Below are positions 51,693-60,048 of a stretch of DNA of 64,000 bases, piece after piece; the stretch's first letter is position 1; the number at the start of each line of letters is the position of its first letter. The stretch comes from Dehalococcoidia bacterium (GTDB lineage Bacteria; Chloroflexota; Dehalococcoidia; E44-bin15), in assembly GCA_041649635.1 (NCBI GenBank), contig JBAZMV010000005.1:62001-126000 (forward strand), given 5' to 3'. The position numbers and the translations under genes are program-made. The notes under the pieces are model-generated. The model did not search any database and was not told the DNA's origin. It worked only from the letters and a program-made list of their open reading frames with translations.

Positions 51693-51765
51693 CAGGGGCG
51701 GAAGGGCTCGAACCCTCGACCTGCGGTTTTGGAGACCGCTGCTCTACCAACTGAGCTACACCCCT
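51693..51765 (-). tRNA. tRNA-Trp (CCA)
   Basis: 73 bases. Acceptor AGGGGTG/CGCCCCT with one wobble, anticodon loop CTCCAAA (CCA), discriminator G as expected for tRNA-Trp. Confidence 0.94.
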
Positions 51766-51922
51766 ATTACTTAAGCTGCGTAGGCCGCGGTTAAAATCAA
51801 ATCCCTCGCAGCTTCGGAACCGAGGACACTGCGGCCTCTTAACTGCGTCCCAGCTCTCCATCCTCTTTTGTTAATAATACCATTTTAATATTATAACTGA
51901 TGACAACCCGTTCTTGGAAGTC

Positions 51923-52285
51923 TTAAGTCCATTCCTCTTCGTATTCGCTGAACTCGGTTACGTAGCATCCGCCAAGAATGCAGACAGTCTTAACATGTAT
52001 GGACTTCTTCGCGTTCAGGCTGGGAACCAGTTCTTTCGTGCGCGCTATGTTTCTAGATCCCAGGATCGATACACCTGATATAGTCACCGGAATGTCCGGC
52101 GTGACCACGATGTTTACATCGCCCAGTATTGAAATCGCGCTCACTTCCGTGACGCCGTCCTCAAGCTCAGCCTGCCTGAAATCCACTTCACAGCCGCCCA
52201 TGAATGCGATTGCGGTAACCTTTTTCTCCGGACGCCAAGGGCCTTTCCCTAATTTTGAGGCACCGAGTATTGCCGATTGTCGCAT
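51923..52285 (-). CDS. LiaF-like C-terminal domain protein, copy 2
   Basis: 120 residues, about half identical to the protein at 48687: LGKGPWRPEKKVTAIAFMGGCEVDFRQAELEDG, ISILGDVNIVVTPDIPVTISGVSILGSRNIART, CILGGCYV and a matching acidic end (SEYEEEWT versus SEYDYQWT). No membrane segment. It lies inside the tRNA cluster, between tRNA-Trp and tRNA-Arg, on the same strand. The 157 bases up to the tRNA block show no further gene. Placement suggests an independent copy rather than an operon. Confidence 0.7.
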   Translation of the reverse strand: MRQSAILGASKLGKGPWRPEKKVTAIAFMGGCEVDFRQAELEDGVTEVSAISILGDVNIVVTPDIPVTISGVSILGSRNIARTKELVPSLNAKKSIHVKTVCILGGCYVTEFSEYEEEWT

Positions 52286-52407
52286 CTATTCTATCTCCCC
52301 TTTTTTGGCACCTCCGAGTCGACCTCAGACGCCCTCTTTTACGGTATTCATTTTTACTTATGATTTCGCTGGTATTTAGTCTGCTTGCGCCATTTCTTTA
52401 GTTATGG

Positions 52408-52481
52408 TACCCCTGGGGCGACTCGAACGCCCGACAAACGGTTTAGGAAACCGCTGCTCTATCCATCTGAGCTACAGGGGC
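52408..52481 (-). tRNA. tRNA-Arg (CCT)
   Basis: 74 bases. Acceptor GCCCCTG pairs with CAGGGGT (first pair G-U), anticodon loop TTCCTAA (CCT), T arm GCGTTCGAGTCGC, discriminator A. Confidence 0.94.
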
Positions 52482-52585
52482 ATTCCTACTGTCCGGGCAC
52501 GATTCCCCGTTCTACCGGCTACCACCTCCGAAGCTATGAGCAGAACTTTTTGGTACTGAACGGTCAGCGCTTTATGAATTCTTGG

Positions 52586-52658
52586 TGGAGATAGAGGGAT
52601 TCGAACCCTCGACCTCTGCGATGCGAACGCAGCGCTCTCCCAGCTGAGCTATATCCCC
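52586..52658 (-). tRNA. tRNA-Ala (CGC)
   Basis: 73 bases. Acceptor GGGGATA/TATCTCC with one G-U, anticodon loop TTCGCAT (CGC), T arm AGGGTTCGAATCCCT, discriminator A. The start could be one base earlier. Confidence 0.93.
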
Positions 52659-52734
52659 CTCAGCACGAGTGATTATAACAACAGCCCCCAGTAGTGTCAA
52701 GGCAAATTATATTACGGTTTCTGCTGGGGTGGAA

Positions 52735-54072
52735 CTACTTTCCGATGCAGAAGTTGCTGAAGATCGTCTCCAGCAGTTCGTCGGTCACCGTCTCGCCGGT
52801 TATCTCTCCGAGCGTATTCAGAGCAGACGTAAGATCGATCGTCACAAAGTCGTCCGGTATCCGCGTGTCGATGCCATGCAAAGCCTGGTCGATGTGCCTG
52901 ATCGCCTGCTCGAGGCAGGACTTATGCCTGGGATTGGAAACGAGGATCGCGTCGCTGGATACAGTCTTGCCTCCGAACACGAAGTCGAACATTTTATCTT
53001 CGAGGCGGTCTATGCCGTCGCCGGTCAGAGCGGAGACGTGTACTTTGTCGAACGGGATGTCATCGAGATGCGCCCGCTGTTTCAGGTCGCTTTTATTCGC
53101 GGCAACCAGCACAGGCTTTCCCTCCAGCATCGCGACAATTTCCTTATCGGTGCTTCTAAGAGGGGCGCTCGAATCGACCACAAGAAGCACAAAGTCGGCC
53201 TTGGCGACGGCCTCGCGGCTGCGCTCGATACCCATAGATTCCACGCGCCCCTGTCTTTTATCCATACCCGCAGTGTCGATCATAACGAACGGCACACCGC
53301 GAATGTTTGCGATTTCCTCGATGGTGTCTCTCGTGGTTCCCGGCACCGGGCTGACGATGGCGCGGTCCTGTTTCAGCAGGCGATTGAGCAGGCTGGACTT
53401 GCCCACATTGCGCCGTCCCACGATGGCTGTCCTGACGCCCTGGCGGTATATCATGCCCTGATCCGCGCTATCGCTGATTAATCTCAATTTGTCGCGGGCT
53501 TCTCCCAGTATCGGGACTATATCCTGTTCCTCGATCTCGTCTTCAGGGAAGTCGATCCTTGCGGTGAGGTAGGCCAGGACTTTCATTATTTCAGCCCGAA
53601 CGTCTTTGACGGCTTGCGACAATTTGCCTTCGAGCCCTCCAACGGCGACTCTCAGGCCGGCCTGCGTTTTCGCTCTTATGATATCGAGAACTGATTCCGC
53701 CTGCGCCAGGTCGATCCTGCCGTTAAGGAAAGCGCGCAGCGTGAACTCGCCTGGGTTGGCCAGTCGCGCGTCCTGCTTGAGCAATAATTCCAATATCGAT
53801 AACAGCGGCATCGGGCCGCCGTGGCAGTTTATCTCGACTACGTCCTCGGCGGTGTACGTGTGCGGCGCGGCCATATAGCAGGCCAGCACATCATCGACAA
53901 TGTCTTTTGTATCAGGGTCGATTATATGTCCGTGGACAACACCATGGTCTTCCAACGTGGCGTCGAAAACTTTGCCGGCTATCGCCAGCGCCTCGGGGCC
54001 GCTCAGCCGCACGATGCCGATACCCCCCTCGCCTAAAGGCGTCGATATGGCTGCTATTGTGTCGTTATACAT
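52735..54072 (-). CDS. mnmE: tRNA modification GTPase MnmE
   Basis: 445 residues, the usual length. N-terminal TrmE folate-binding domain (DTIAAISTPLGEGGIGIVRLSGPEA), helical domain, and inserted G domain with P-loop GRRNVGKSSLLNRLLKQDRAIVSPVPGTTRDTIEE, DTAG, and NKSD. The last residues FCIGK are the conserved C-terminal Cys motif. With MnmG it makes 5-carboxymethylaminomethyl-uridine at the tRNA wobble position; mnmG is not in the window. Confidence 0.97.
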   Translation of the reverse strand: MYNDTIAAISTPLGEGGIGIVRLSGPEALAIAGKVFDATLEDHGVVHGHIIDPDTKDIVDDVLACYMAAPHTYTAEDVVEINCHGGPMPLLSILELLLKQDARLANPGEFTLRAFLNGRIDLAQAESVLDIIRAKTQAGLRVAVGGLEGKLSQAVKDVRAEIMKVLAYLTARIDFPEDEIEEQDIVPILGEARDKLRLISDSADQGMIYRQGVRTAIVGRRNVGKSSLLNRLLKQDRAIVSPVPGTTRDTIEEIANIRGVPFVMIDTAGMDKRQGRVESMGIERSREAVAKADFVLLVVDSSAPLRSTDKEIVAMLEGKPVLVAANKSDLKQRAHLDDIPFDKVHVSALTGDGIDRLEDKMFDFVFGGKTVSSDAILVSNPRHKSCLEQAIRHIDQALHGIDTRIPDDFVTIDLTSALNTLGEITGETVTDELLETIFSNFCIGK

Positions 54073-54081
54073 AGCGTGGTA

Positions 54082-54110
54082 AGTATACAGCCTGCATGTC
54101 GAGCGGGCAA
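54082..54110 (-). promoter_or_regulatory. Promoter of mnmE, probably giving a leaderless mRNA
   Basis: On the minus strand: TTGCCC (54110-54105), 17 bases, TATACT (54087-54082). Only nine bases separate the -10 from the ATG at 54072, so transcription would start at or next to the start codon, and no ribosome-binding site is present. A divergent TATACT for the MFS gene is at 54153-54158. Confidence 0.55.
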
Positions 54111-54182
54111 GATTCCGATTCGCGACTCTTTATAAGATAGCGCTGCCTAGTGTATACTACTGAAATAGTTTAAGAGCGGCAC

Positions 54183-55409
54183 ATGCAACAATTCTACAAA
54201 AAGCAGAGAAACGGCCTCGGGGTTAACCGCAACGTCTTCGTCCTCGGCTGGGTAAGCTTCTTCACCGATGTCTCCAGCGAGATGATATTCAGGGCATTCC
54301 CCCTCTTTCTCAATGCATTGGGAGTTGGCACTTCCATCATCGGCCTGATCGAAGGATTGGGCTACAGCGCGGCAAATCTCGTCAAGATACTGAGCGGCTG
54401 GGGCAGCGACAGGCTGGGCGAACGCAAATGGATTACCGCCGCGGGATACGGTCTCTCAACGCTGGTCAAACCGTTCCTGCTCATCGCATCAAGCTGGGGA
54501 TTGGCGCTTGTCATACGTGTAATTGAGCGCGCGGGAAAGGGCGTGCGCATCTCTCCCCGCGATGCGTTGATCGCCGATTGCACTACGGATGGAACGGCGG
54601 GACGAGGTTTCGGCTTCCAGAAGGCCATGGATAGTTTCGGAGCCATGGTAGGCGTTGCCATAGCCGCGCTTGTTATCTACTTTATACTGGGCCCGGATAA
54701 GGTATTAACGGTAGAGACTTTTCACTGGCTGGTAATCATCGGGGTTGTTCCGGCTTTTATAGCCGTGCTTCTCATCGTATTCTTCGTCAAGCAAACAAGG
54801 CCGACCTGGGCCGAGCGTCTGGCCGCCAGACGTTTAGCTCAACCCAGGATACTAGACAAACGCTTCATCATGTTCCTTACGGTTATGGTGCTGTTCAACC
54901 TGGGCAACTCGGCGGATGCATTTCTTATATTGCGGGCCGGCAACGTAGGCGTATCGGTTTTCTACGTTTTCCTCCTGCTCATTCTGTATAATCTGATCTA
55001 TGCTCTGGTATCCTTTCCCATAGGGAGACTTTCGGACAGAATAGGTCGCAAGAAGATTATCGTGATCGGGTGGAGCATATATGTCGTCACTTACATTCTA
55101 ATGGCGGTGGCGTCTTCGGAATGGTACATGTTAATCGTCGCTATTACTTATGGGCTTTACGCCGGTCTGGCGGAGGGAGTGACCAAGGCGTTTGTATGCG
55201 ATATCGTTTCGCCAAGGAGGCGGGGCATAGCGTACGGACTGTATCACGGAATGGTGGGATTTGCGCTGCTTCTCGCCAGCGTGATCGCCGGGGTGTTATG
55301 GCAGCATGTGAATCCGTCCGCGGCATTCTACTTTGGGGCGGCGATGTCCGGCCTGGCGATGATCGGCATGGTGTTCTTCGTGAAAGAGTTGCATATAACG
55401 GCAAAATAG
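54183..55409 (+). CDS. MFS transporter, 12-span, unknown substrate
   Basis: 408 residues with about 12 hydrophobic segments. Start NVFVLGWVSFFTDVSSEMIFRAFPLFLNALG, motif A-like loop GWGSDRLGERKW, ERAGKGVRISPRDALIADC, and in the second half GRLSDRIGRKKIIVIGW. The block SSEMI with the GxRxSPRDALI loop marks a subfamily common in environmental bacteria annotated only as MFS transporter. Divergent from mnmE, with its own promoter. Substrate unknown. Confidence 0.85.
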   Translation: MQQFYKKQRNGLGVNRNVFVLGWVSFFTDVSSEMIFRAFPLFLNALGVGTSIIGLIEGLGYSAANLVKILSGWGSDRLGERKWITAAGYGLSTLVKPFLLIASSWGLALVIRVIERAGKGVRISPRDALIADCTTDGTAGRGFGFQKAMDSFGAMVGVAIAALVIYFILGPDKVLTVETFHWLVIIGVVPAFIAVLLIVFFVKQTRPTWAERLAARRLAQPRILDKRFIMFLTVMVLFNLGNSADAFLILRAGNVGVSVFYVFLLLILYNLIYALVSFPIGRLSDRIGRKKIIVIGWSIYVVTYILMAVASSEWYMLIVAITYGLYAGLAEGVTKAFVCDIVSPRRRGIAYGLYHGMVGFALLLASVIAGVLWQHVNPSAAFYFGAAMSGLAMIGMVFFVKELHITAK

Positions 55410-55435
55410 TATAGCATCTAGCTCAGGAGGCAATT

Positions 55436-56026
55436 ATGGAAAGTAGGGTAGCTATTTTCATCGACGGCAGCAATCTCTATCATGCGTTGCGCTCCAATTT
55501 CGGGCGCCACGATCTTAATTTTTCCGAGTTTGCCAACAGGCTGTGCGGGAATCGTTTTCTGTTTCGAACATATTATTACAATGTATTACAGAGTTCGAGC
55601 GGGAGGACGGACGGTATCCGCGAGCAGCAGGATTTCCTCAACGCCCTGCGCGAGACGCCGTATCTGGAGGTCAGGCTGGGCAGCACAAAGTTATCGCAAG
55701 GGGTGGCGGTGGAGAAGGGTGTGGACGTGATGCTCGCCACGGACCTGCTGCATTTCGCCTGGAACAATCTGTATGACGTCGCCGTGCTGGTGAGCGGCGA
55801 CTCCGATTACGCATACGCTTTGCAGGCCGTCAAAAATATGGGCAAACATGTCGAGGTCGCTTATTTTGAGAATAACATTTCCAGGGATCTGCTGGACATC
55901 TCGGATAAGAGGCATCTATTGGATATTAAGTTCTTCAAAGGATTATGGACGGGCAGTGTTCCCCCGTATCGCCGCAAGCGCAAGATGCGTCCGATCGGCA
56001 AGGTGCTGCCGCCCAATAAAGGCTAG
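55436..56026 (+). CDS. NYN-domain (LabA/DUF88-type) putative RNase
   Basis: 196 residues, ATG after CAGGAGG. VAIFIDGSNLYHALR has the first acidic residue (Asp10), GVDVMLATDLLHFAWNN the next (two Asp) and VLVSGDSDYAYALQAVKNMG the last Asp, so the four-acid metal site of PIN-like NYN domains is intact. The C-terminal tail is Lys/Arg-rich. Family members cleave RNA. It starts 26 bases after the MFS gene. Confidence 0.87.
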   Translation: MESRVAIFIDGSNLYHALRSNFGRHDLNFSEFANRLCGNRFLFRTYYYNVLQSSSGRTDGIREQQDFLNALRETPYLEVRLGSTKLSQGVAVEKGVDVMLATDLLHFAWNNLYDVAVLVSGDSDYAYALQAVKNMGKHVEVAYFENNISRDLLDISDKRHLLDIKFFKGLWTGSVPPYRRKRKMRPIGKVLPPNKG

Positions 56027-56097
56027 AATTGGATATTGTTTACATTTTGTTATCGTTAGTGGAATCGAATGCTGCTCCGGCGGAATAGAGGTGAATT

Positions 56098-56439
56098 GTG
56101 AAAAATAAAGAGTTATTCACCGGCCAGAAAGGTAAGAGCATAGTTAAGGTGTTCCTGGGATTACAATACTGGATAGCGGCAGTCTCCTATCTGATCATAT
56201 TCTCCCTCTCGATATTGTGTCTAGCGGTTTATCTGCCGGACCTGTCCGGGGCCGACGTGCTGGACACAGGTACTTTGACTATCCTGAAAGCCATGTTGAT
56301 TCTCATCCTGATTTTCGCGACCGGGGCGTTCGGCTGGGAGATGTTGCAGTGGAGAAAGAAGCGGACGAAGAGAGAAGAGCCCAGCCTGGAGGATATCATT
56401 AAGGATATGAAGAAGGATACAAACGGCGATTCAGTGTAA
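56098..56439 (+). CDS. Small two-span membrane protein
   Basis: 113 residues from a GTG preceded by AGAGGTG. Two long hydrophobic segments (about 22-47 and 61-82) with a short outer loop and a Lys/Arg/Glu-rich C-terminal tail (about 85-113) facing the cytoplasm. No recognised family. Probably co-transcribed with the NYN gene 71 bases upstream. Confidence 0.65.
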   Translation: MKNKELFTGQKGKSIVKVFLGLQYWIAAVSYLIIFSLSILCLAVYLPDLSGADVLDTGTLTILKAMLILILIFATGAFGWEMLQWRKKRTKREEPSLEDIIKDMKKDTNGDSV

Positions 56440-56459
56440 AACAGCCGTGGGTGGAAATT

Positions 56460-57296
56460 TTATTCACCAAGCAGGATGTTATCGATCAACCGCGTTTTAC
56501 CGACCTTTACAGCCAGCGAGAGTAGCGCCGTGCGATTTATCATATCCAGTTCAATGAGCGTCTGCGGGTCCGCCACGCTGACATAGTCGATCGTAGCCAG
56601 CGGTTCCTTCTGTATAAGAGCCAACATGGCCTCTCTCAAATGTGAGGCATCCCTCTGTCCGTTCTCCCACTGCCCGCGTGCCAGGCTAAGCGCTTGCCAT
56701 AGCACCACAGCCGCTTTGCGTTCCTCGGGGTTAAGGCGGACATTGCGGCTGCTCATTGCCAGGCCGTCGGATTCACGCGCGGTTGGCACCGAGATTATTT
56801 CCAGGTTCATATTCAGGTCGTTCACCATTTTGCGGATGACCGCAAGCTGCTGGGCGTCCTTCTGTCCGAAATACGCCTTGTCCGGCTCCACGATGTTGAA
56901 CAGCTTGGCCACGACCGTTGTGACACCCTTGAAATGTCCGGGGCGCGCCTTGCCTTCCAGCCTGTCGGTGATGTCATTGACCTCAACCCAGCTGTTGAAT
57001 CCCTCGGGGTATATTTCCTCGGGAGCGGGCATGAAAACCACGTTCACCTTTTCCTTCTGCAGCATGGACAGGTCGCGTTCTGTATCGCGCGGGTATGAGG
57101 CGAAGTCCTCGCTGGGGCCGAACTGGGTGGGATTCACAAATATGCTGACGATGACGGAGAGGTTCTCGACACGGGCGCGGCGAACCAGCGACAGGTGGCC
57201 TTCGTGAAGGTATCCCATAGTAGGAACGAAACCTACGGAACCGATAAGTTTCCTTCGGTATTCTTTCAGGGATTGCACTTTTTCTATTATTTTCAT
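56460..57296 (-). CDS. panC: Pantoate-beta-alanine ligase PanC
   Basis: Joins pantoate and beta-alanine with ATP to pantothenate. 278 residues: GFVPTMGYLHEGHLSLVRRAR holds the HxGH nucleotide motif, VSIFVNPTQFGPSEDFASYPR and GVTTVVAKLFNIVEPDKAYFGQKDAQQLAVIRKMV are the substrate blocks, and RESDGLAMSSRN is the second signature. The last gene of the pan operon, 41 bases after the GYD gene. Confidence 0.96.
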   Translation of the reverse strand: MKIIEKVQSLKEYRRKLIGSVGFVPTMGYLHEGHLSLVRRARVENLSVIVSIFVNPTQFGPSEDFASYPRDTERDLSMLQKEKVNVVFMPAPEEIYPEGFNSWVEVNDITDRLEGKARPGHFKGVTTVVAKLFNIVEPDKAYFGQKDAQQLAVIRKMVNDLNMNLEIISVPTARESDGLAMSSRNVRLNPEERKAAVVLWQALSLARGQWENGQRDASHLREAMLALIQKEPLATIDYVSVADPQTLIELDMINRTALLSLAVKVGKTRLIDNILLGE

Positions 57297-57337
57297 TTCG
57301 ATGATATATAGGAGGAGAGGTTGTCGGTTAGGAGGGG

Positions 57338-57637
57338 TTATTTTTTCTTCGGCGGATTAAGTGAAGTGATGAAATCATCGAGCTGCATGGCGCTGAGGGT
57401 AGTGGTATCCAGGGTTCCGCGTGAGCCCAGCTCCACCGCTACTCTAGCCATAGTTTCATTATCGGGCGCTTCCAGGATATTAATGAAATCATATTCGCCC
57501 AGGGTGGCATATTGTTGTAGTACCTTGGCGCCCATGGCCTCCACTTCCTTGTTGACTTCCTTGATCCTGTGCGGGCGTTCCTTGACCGTCTTCCTGCCCC
57601 ATACCGTAAGTTTGCTTAACATAACATAGAGAGCCAT
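57338..57637 (-). CDS. GYD-domain protein in the pan operon
   Basis: 99 residues, ATG behind AAAGGAGG. ALYVMLSKLTVWGRKTVKERPHRIKEVNKEVEAMGAKVLQQYATLGEYDFINILEAPDNETM is the GYD pattern (here GEYDF), a dimeric alpha-beta barrel fold of unknown function. It lies between panB and panC. The same strand and close spacing imply co-transcription. A role in pantothenate synthesis is unproven. Confidence 0.85.
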   Translation of the reverse strand: MALYVMLSKLTVWGRKTVKERPHRIKEVNKEVEAMGAKVLQQYATLGEYDFINILEAPDNETMARVAVELGSRGTLDTTTLSAMQLDDFITSLNPPKKK

Positions 57638-57705
57638 AATTCGCCTCCTTTAAAATATGATTTCCTGAGAAGAGTTAAACTGCGGTGAACTGTGATGCAA
57701 CAATT

Positions 57706-58542
57706 TTACTGCCGTGCTTCGATTTGTGCAAGCACCGCGGCATCCATCTCGTAACTCTGCTTGGCGGTGGGGAATTTGCCGGCCTTAACTTCGGCTATGT
57801 ATTCCGAGAGGGATGCGGAAATAGATTCATGGAGTCTGGCATACTGCTTGGCGTGCTTGGGGACGAAGTCGGTGTAAAATCCCAGGAGGTCGTTGATTAC
57901 CTGTACCTGTCCGTCGCAGTATTTACCTGCGCCGATGCCGATGGTCGGCACGGAAACACGCTCAGTGATAAGCTTTGCCAGAGGAGTGGGCACGCACTCC
58001 AGCACTATGGAGAATACCCCTGCGCTCTCGAGGGCTTTCGCATCGTTCAGCAAACGGGCCGCGACCTCGGCCGTTTTTCCCTGTACCTTGTATCCGCCCA
58101 GTTGATGAACCGATTGCGGCGTCAGTCCTATATGTCCCTGGACAGGGATACCGGCTGCTACGATACGGCTCACTTTCTCGGCAACGGTTTCGCCCCCCTC
58201 CAGCTTAACCGCCTGGGCTCCCCCCTCCTGGATAAAGCGGCCGGCATTGCGCATGGCGTCCTCTACGGACACCTGATATGTCATGAACGGCATGTCGCCG
58301 ATTATGAGAGCATTCTTTGCGCCGCGGACAACGGCTTTGGTGTGGTGGATCATTTCATCCATTGTGACCGGTATCGTGGACTCGTACCCCAGCATCACCA
58401 TGCCGAGGCTGTCGCCGACCAGTATAACAGGCATACCCGCCTCATCGACGAGCTTGGCCATGGAGTAATCGTAAGCGGTGACCTCGGCGATCTTTTCGCC
58501 TTTCCGCTTCATCTCTTTAATCTGGCTGGCGGTGACTCTCAT
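57706..58542 (-). CDS. panB: 3-methyl-2-oxobutanoate hydroxymethyltransferase PanB
   Basis: Makes ketopantoate from 2-oxoisovalerate and methylene-tetrahydrofolate. 278 residues: KIAEVTAYDYSMAKLVDEAGMPVILVGDSLGMVMLGYESTIPVT contains the metal Asp, then GDMPFMTYQ, KLEGG, GIPVQGHIGLTPQSVHQLGGYKVQGK and the IGIGAGKYCDGQVQVINDLLGF block. The start overlaps the panD stop by four bases. Confidence 0.97.
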   Translation of the reverse strand: MRVTASQIKEMKRKGEKIAEVTAYDYSMAKLVDEAGMPVILVGDSLGMVMLGYESTIPVTMDEMIHHTKAVVRGAKNALIIGDMPFMTYQVSVEDAMRNAGRFIQEGGAQAVKLEGGETVAEKVSRIVAAGIPVQGHIGLTPQSVHQLGGYKVQGKTAEVAARLLNDAKALESAGVFSIVLECVPTPLAKLITERVSVPTIGIGAGKYCDGQVQVINDLLGFYTDFVPKHAKQYARLHESISASLSEYIAEVKAGKFPTAKQSYEMDAAVLAQIEARQ

Positions 58543-58904
58543 ACTAAAGCGGGTTCCTTCTTCACTATTCTGTTATTCTCATCGACGAAGACGAGACTGG
58601 GCTGCACGTTCTTGGCTTCATCTTCGGTGACGAAGTTGTAGGCGATGATGATGACCTTGTCGCCGGGCTGGACGAGCCTTGCGGCGGCGCCGTTCAGGCA
58701 GACGACTCCGGAGTTACGTTCTCCGGCGATGGTGTATGTCTCTAGCCGTGAACCGTTATCGACATCGACTACGTGGACCTTCTCATAAGGCAGTATATCG
58801 GCGGCCTCCATGAGCGCTTCGTCTATGGTTATGCTTCCCATGTAGTTGATGTTGGCGTCAGTGACCCGCGCGCGATGGATTTTGCCTCTCAGCATTTCTC
58901 TCAT
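58539..58904 (-). CDS. panD: Aspartate 1-decarboxylase PanD
   Basis: Makes beta-alanine from aspartate. 121 residues. The self-cleavage site Gly23-Ser24 (YMGSITIDE) yields the pyruvoyl group; Lys8 (RGKIHRARVT) and the NGAAARLVQPGDKVIIIAY block are as in the family. The first 47 bases overlap the end of the DUF2520 gene. ATG 58904 is chosen because the conserved MLRGKIHR lies right behind it. Confidence 0.96.
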   Translation of the reverse strand: MREMLRGKIHRARVTDANINYMGSITIDEALMEAADILPYEKVHVVDVDNGSRLETYTIAGERNSGVVCLNGAAARLVQPGDKVIIIAYNFVTEDEAKNVQPSLVFVDENNRIVKKEPALV

Positions 58905-59787
58905 TCTGTTTCTCCTTAAGCAGTGTCTTCAAGATATCAGCGGTTTTGTTATCGATCTTACCTTTTTCCAGGGCTATGGGAATTGTTTGAAGTCCCATCT
59001 CGAGGTACGCGTCCAGTGCTTGGGGAGTCGATTGTTCCATTGCATCTATGTGCTTTCTTATCGTGCCCGTGTCGCCGCGGGCGATTGGTCCGGTGAGACA
59101 GTCGGGGATGCCTACGCTGCCGATGTTGTTCAGTGTTCCCTGAAGCAGCGGCATCAACGCCTGCGTAGCCTGTTGCGGCTCTATGCCGAACGATTTGTAG
59201 AGTTCTGTTGCCAGTTTGACCAGGGTGACCAGATAATTGCAGGAGAGCACGGCGGCAGCGTGATACAGAACTTTATCTCCCGGGTTGAGCTTGATACAAG
59301 TTCCGCCCATCGCTACGGCCATATCACGTAGTGTCGTGAACAGTGGTTCGTCGGCCTCGATGGCGAATGTTGAGCCTGGTATGTTTTCGATGGCCTGGGA
59401 TACGCCGGCGAAGGTTTGAAGAGGGTGCATGGCGCCGGTGCTGGCGCCGTCTTCCCTGGCCGGGTCCAGGATATCGAGCGACGCGGCCCCGCTGCAGTGG
59501 ACGACGCTCTGCCCGCTGTGCCATTTGAGGCTGGCTGCTATGGGGGCAATTACGTCGTCGGGGGAGGTGATAAATATGAGATTGGCATTGTCGATTACGG
59601 CTTGGTTTTTCTGGTATACCTTACACTCCGGCAACATGGCTGAAAATCGCTGGATTGAGGATGGATTTTTATCCGATGCGGCCGCTATTTGATAACCATG
59701 CGTATGCAGCTTGACCGCCAGGGCCGTTCCTGCGGTTCCGGTGCCTATAAATCCTATCTTCAGTTTAGAGCTGTTCTGCCTGATCAT
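58858..59787 (-). CDS. Rossmann-like / DUF2520 oxidoreductase, candidate ketopantoate reductase
   Basis: 309 residues from ATG 59787 (eight bases after GGCAGG; a GTG at 59796 is the alternative). Nucleotide-binding GFIGTGTAGTALAVKL, IFITSPDDVI, then GAMHPLQTF and the C-terminal DUF2520 domain with YHAAAVLSCNYLV and LTGPIARGD. The operon has panB, panC and panD but no classic panE, so this protein is the obvious candidate to reduce ketopantoate, as proposed for similar PanG-type enzymes. This is inference from context. Overlaps panD by 47 bases. Confidence 0.85.
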   Translation of the reverse strand: MIRQNSSKLKIGFIGTGTAGTALAVKLHTHGYQIAAASDKNPSSIQRFSAMLPECKVYQKNQAVIDNANLIFITSPDDVIAPIAASLKWHSGQSVVHCSGAASLDILDPAREDGASTGAMHPLQTFAGVSQAIENIPGSTFAIEADEPLFTTLRDMAVAMGGTCIKLNPGDKVLYHAAAVLSCNYLVTLVKLATELYKSFGIEPQQATQALMPLLQGTLNNIGSVGIPDCLTGPIARGDTGTIRKHIDAMEQSTPQALDAYLEMGLQTIPIALEKGKIDNKTADILKTLLKEKQNERNAERQNPSRAGH

Positions 59788-59852
59788 CTCTGACACCTGC
59801 CGACTTCTTAGTCTAAGTGTTTCCCCGTGACGGCTTTTGCTCTTTACTGAAC

Positions 59853-59896
59853 TAAAAAAGCCTTCGCGGCCGCAACCGAGAAGGCTTAAAAGCCTT
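59853..59896 (-). terminator. Attenuator of the pan operon: terminator and competing antiterminator
   Basis: On the minus strand, AAGCCTTC (59887-59880) pairs with GAAGGCTT (59865-59858), followed by a T run: an intrinsic terminator. The same AAGCCTT can instead pair with AAGGCTT just upstream (59896-59890) in a two-base-loop hairpin (59881-59896). The two stems exclude each other, the hallmark of a switch. Confidence 0.8.
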
Positions 59897-59910
59897 TTTC
59901 ACCTGTATGG

Positions 59911-59994
59911 CGTCTCGGTCGCTAACGATCCAAGCGGTTTTGTATTTATTAAATATTTTTAACTGTATCGACGCCTCAATAATGGAGGTCGCCG
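59911..59994 (-). ncRNA. Tandem bulged-A hairpins, probable pan RNA motif
   Basis: Two hairpins on the minus strand in the leader of the pan operon. The first (59994-59969): CGGCG, bulged A, CCTC, seven-base loop, GAGG, CGTCG, then A-TACAG. The second (59936-59911): CGCTTGG, bulged A, TCG, TTAG loop, CGA, CCGAG, bulged A, CG, then CCATACAG. Bulged A residues, the shared ATACAG tail, the tandem arrangement and the location before panB/C/D match my memory of the pan RNA described in Chloroflexi, Firmicutes and Deltaproteobacteria. The ligand is unknown to me. Confidence 0.7.
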
Positions 59995-60001
59995 TGAACT
60001 T

Positions 60002-60031
60002 AAATTACCACAAGAGGGCACAGCTTGTCAA
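60002..60031 (-). promoter_or_regulatory. Promoter of the pantothenate operon
   Basis: On the minus strand: TTGACA (60031-60026), 18 bases, TAATTT (60007-60002). The transcript would begin near 59995, at the first base of the first hairpin. Confidence 0.6.
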
Positions 60032-60048
60032 GATGTTTTTATGTAATT

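Noticed and set aside
57685..58641. 318-codon plus-strand frame over panB
   Set aside because: Antisense to panB and panD, which carry all their family motifs.
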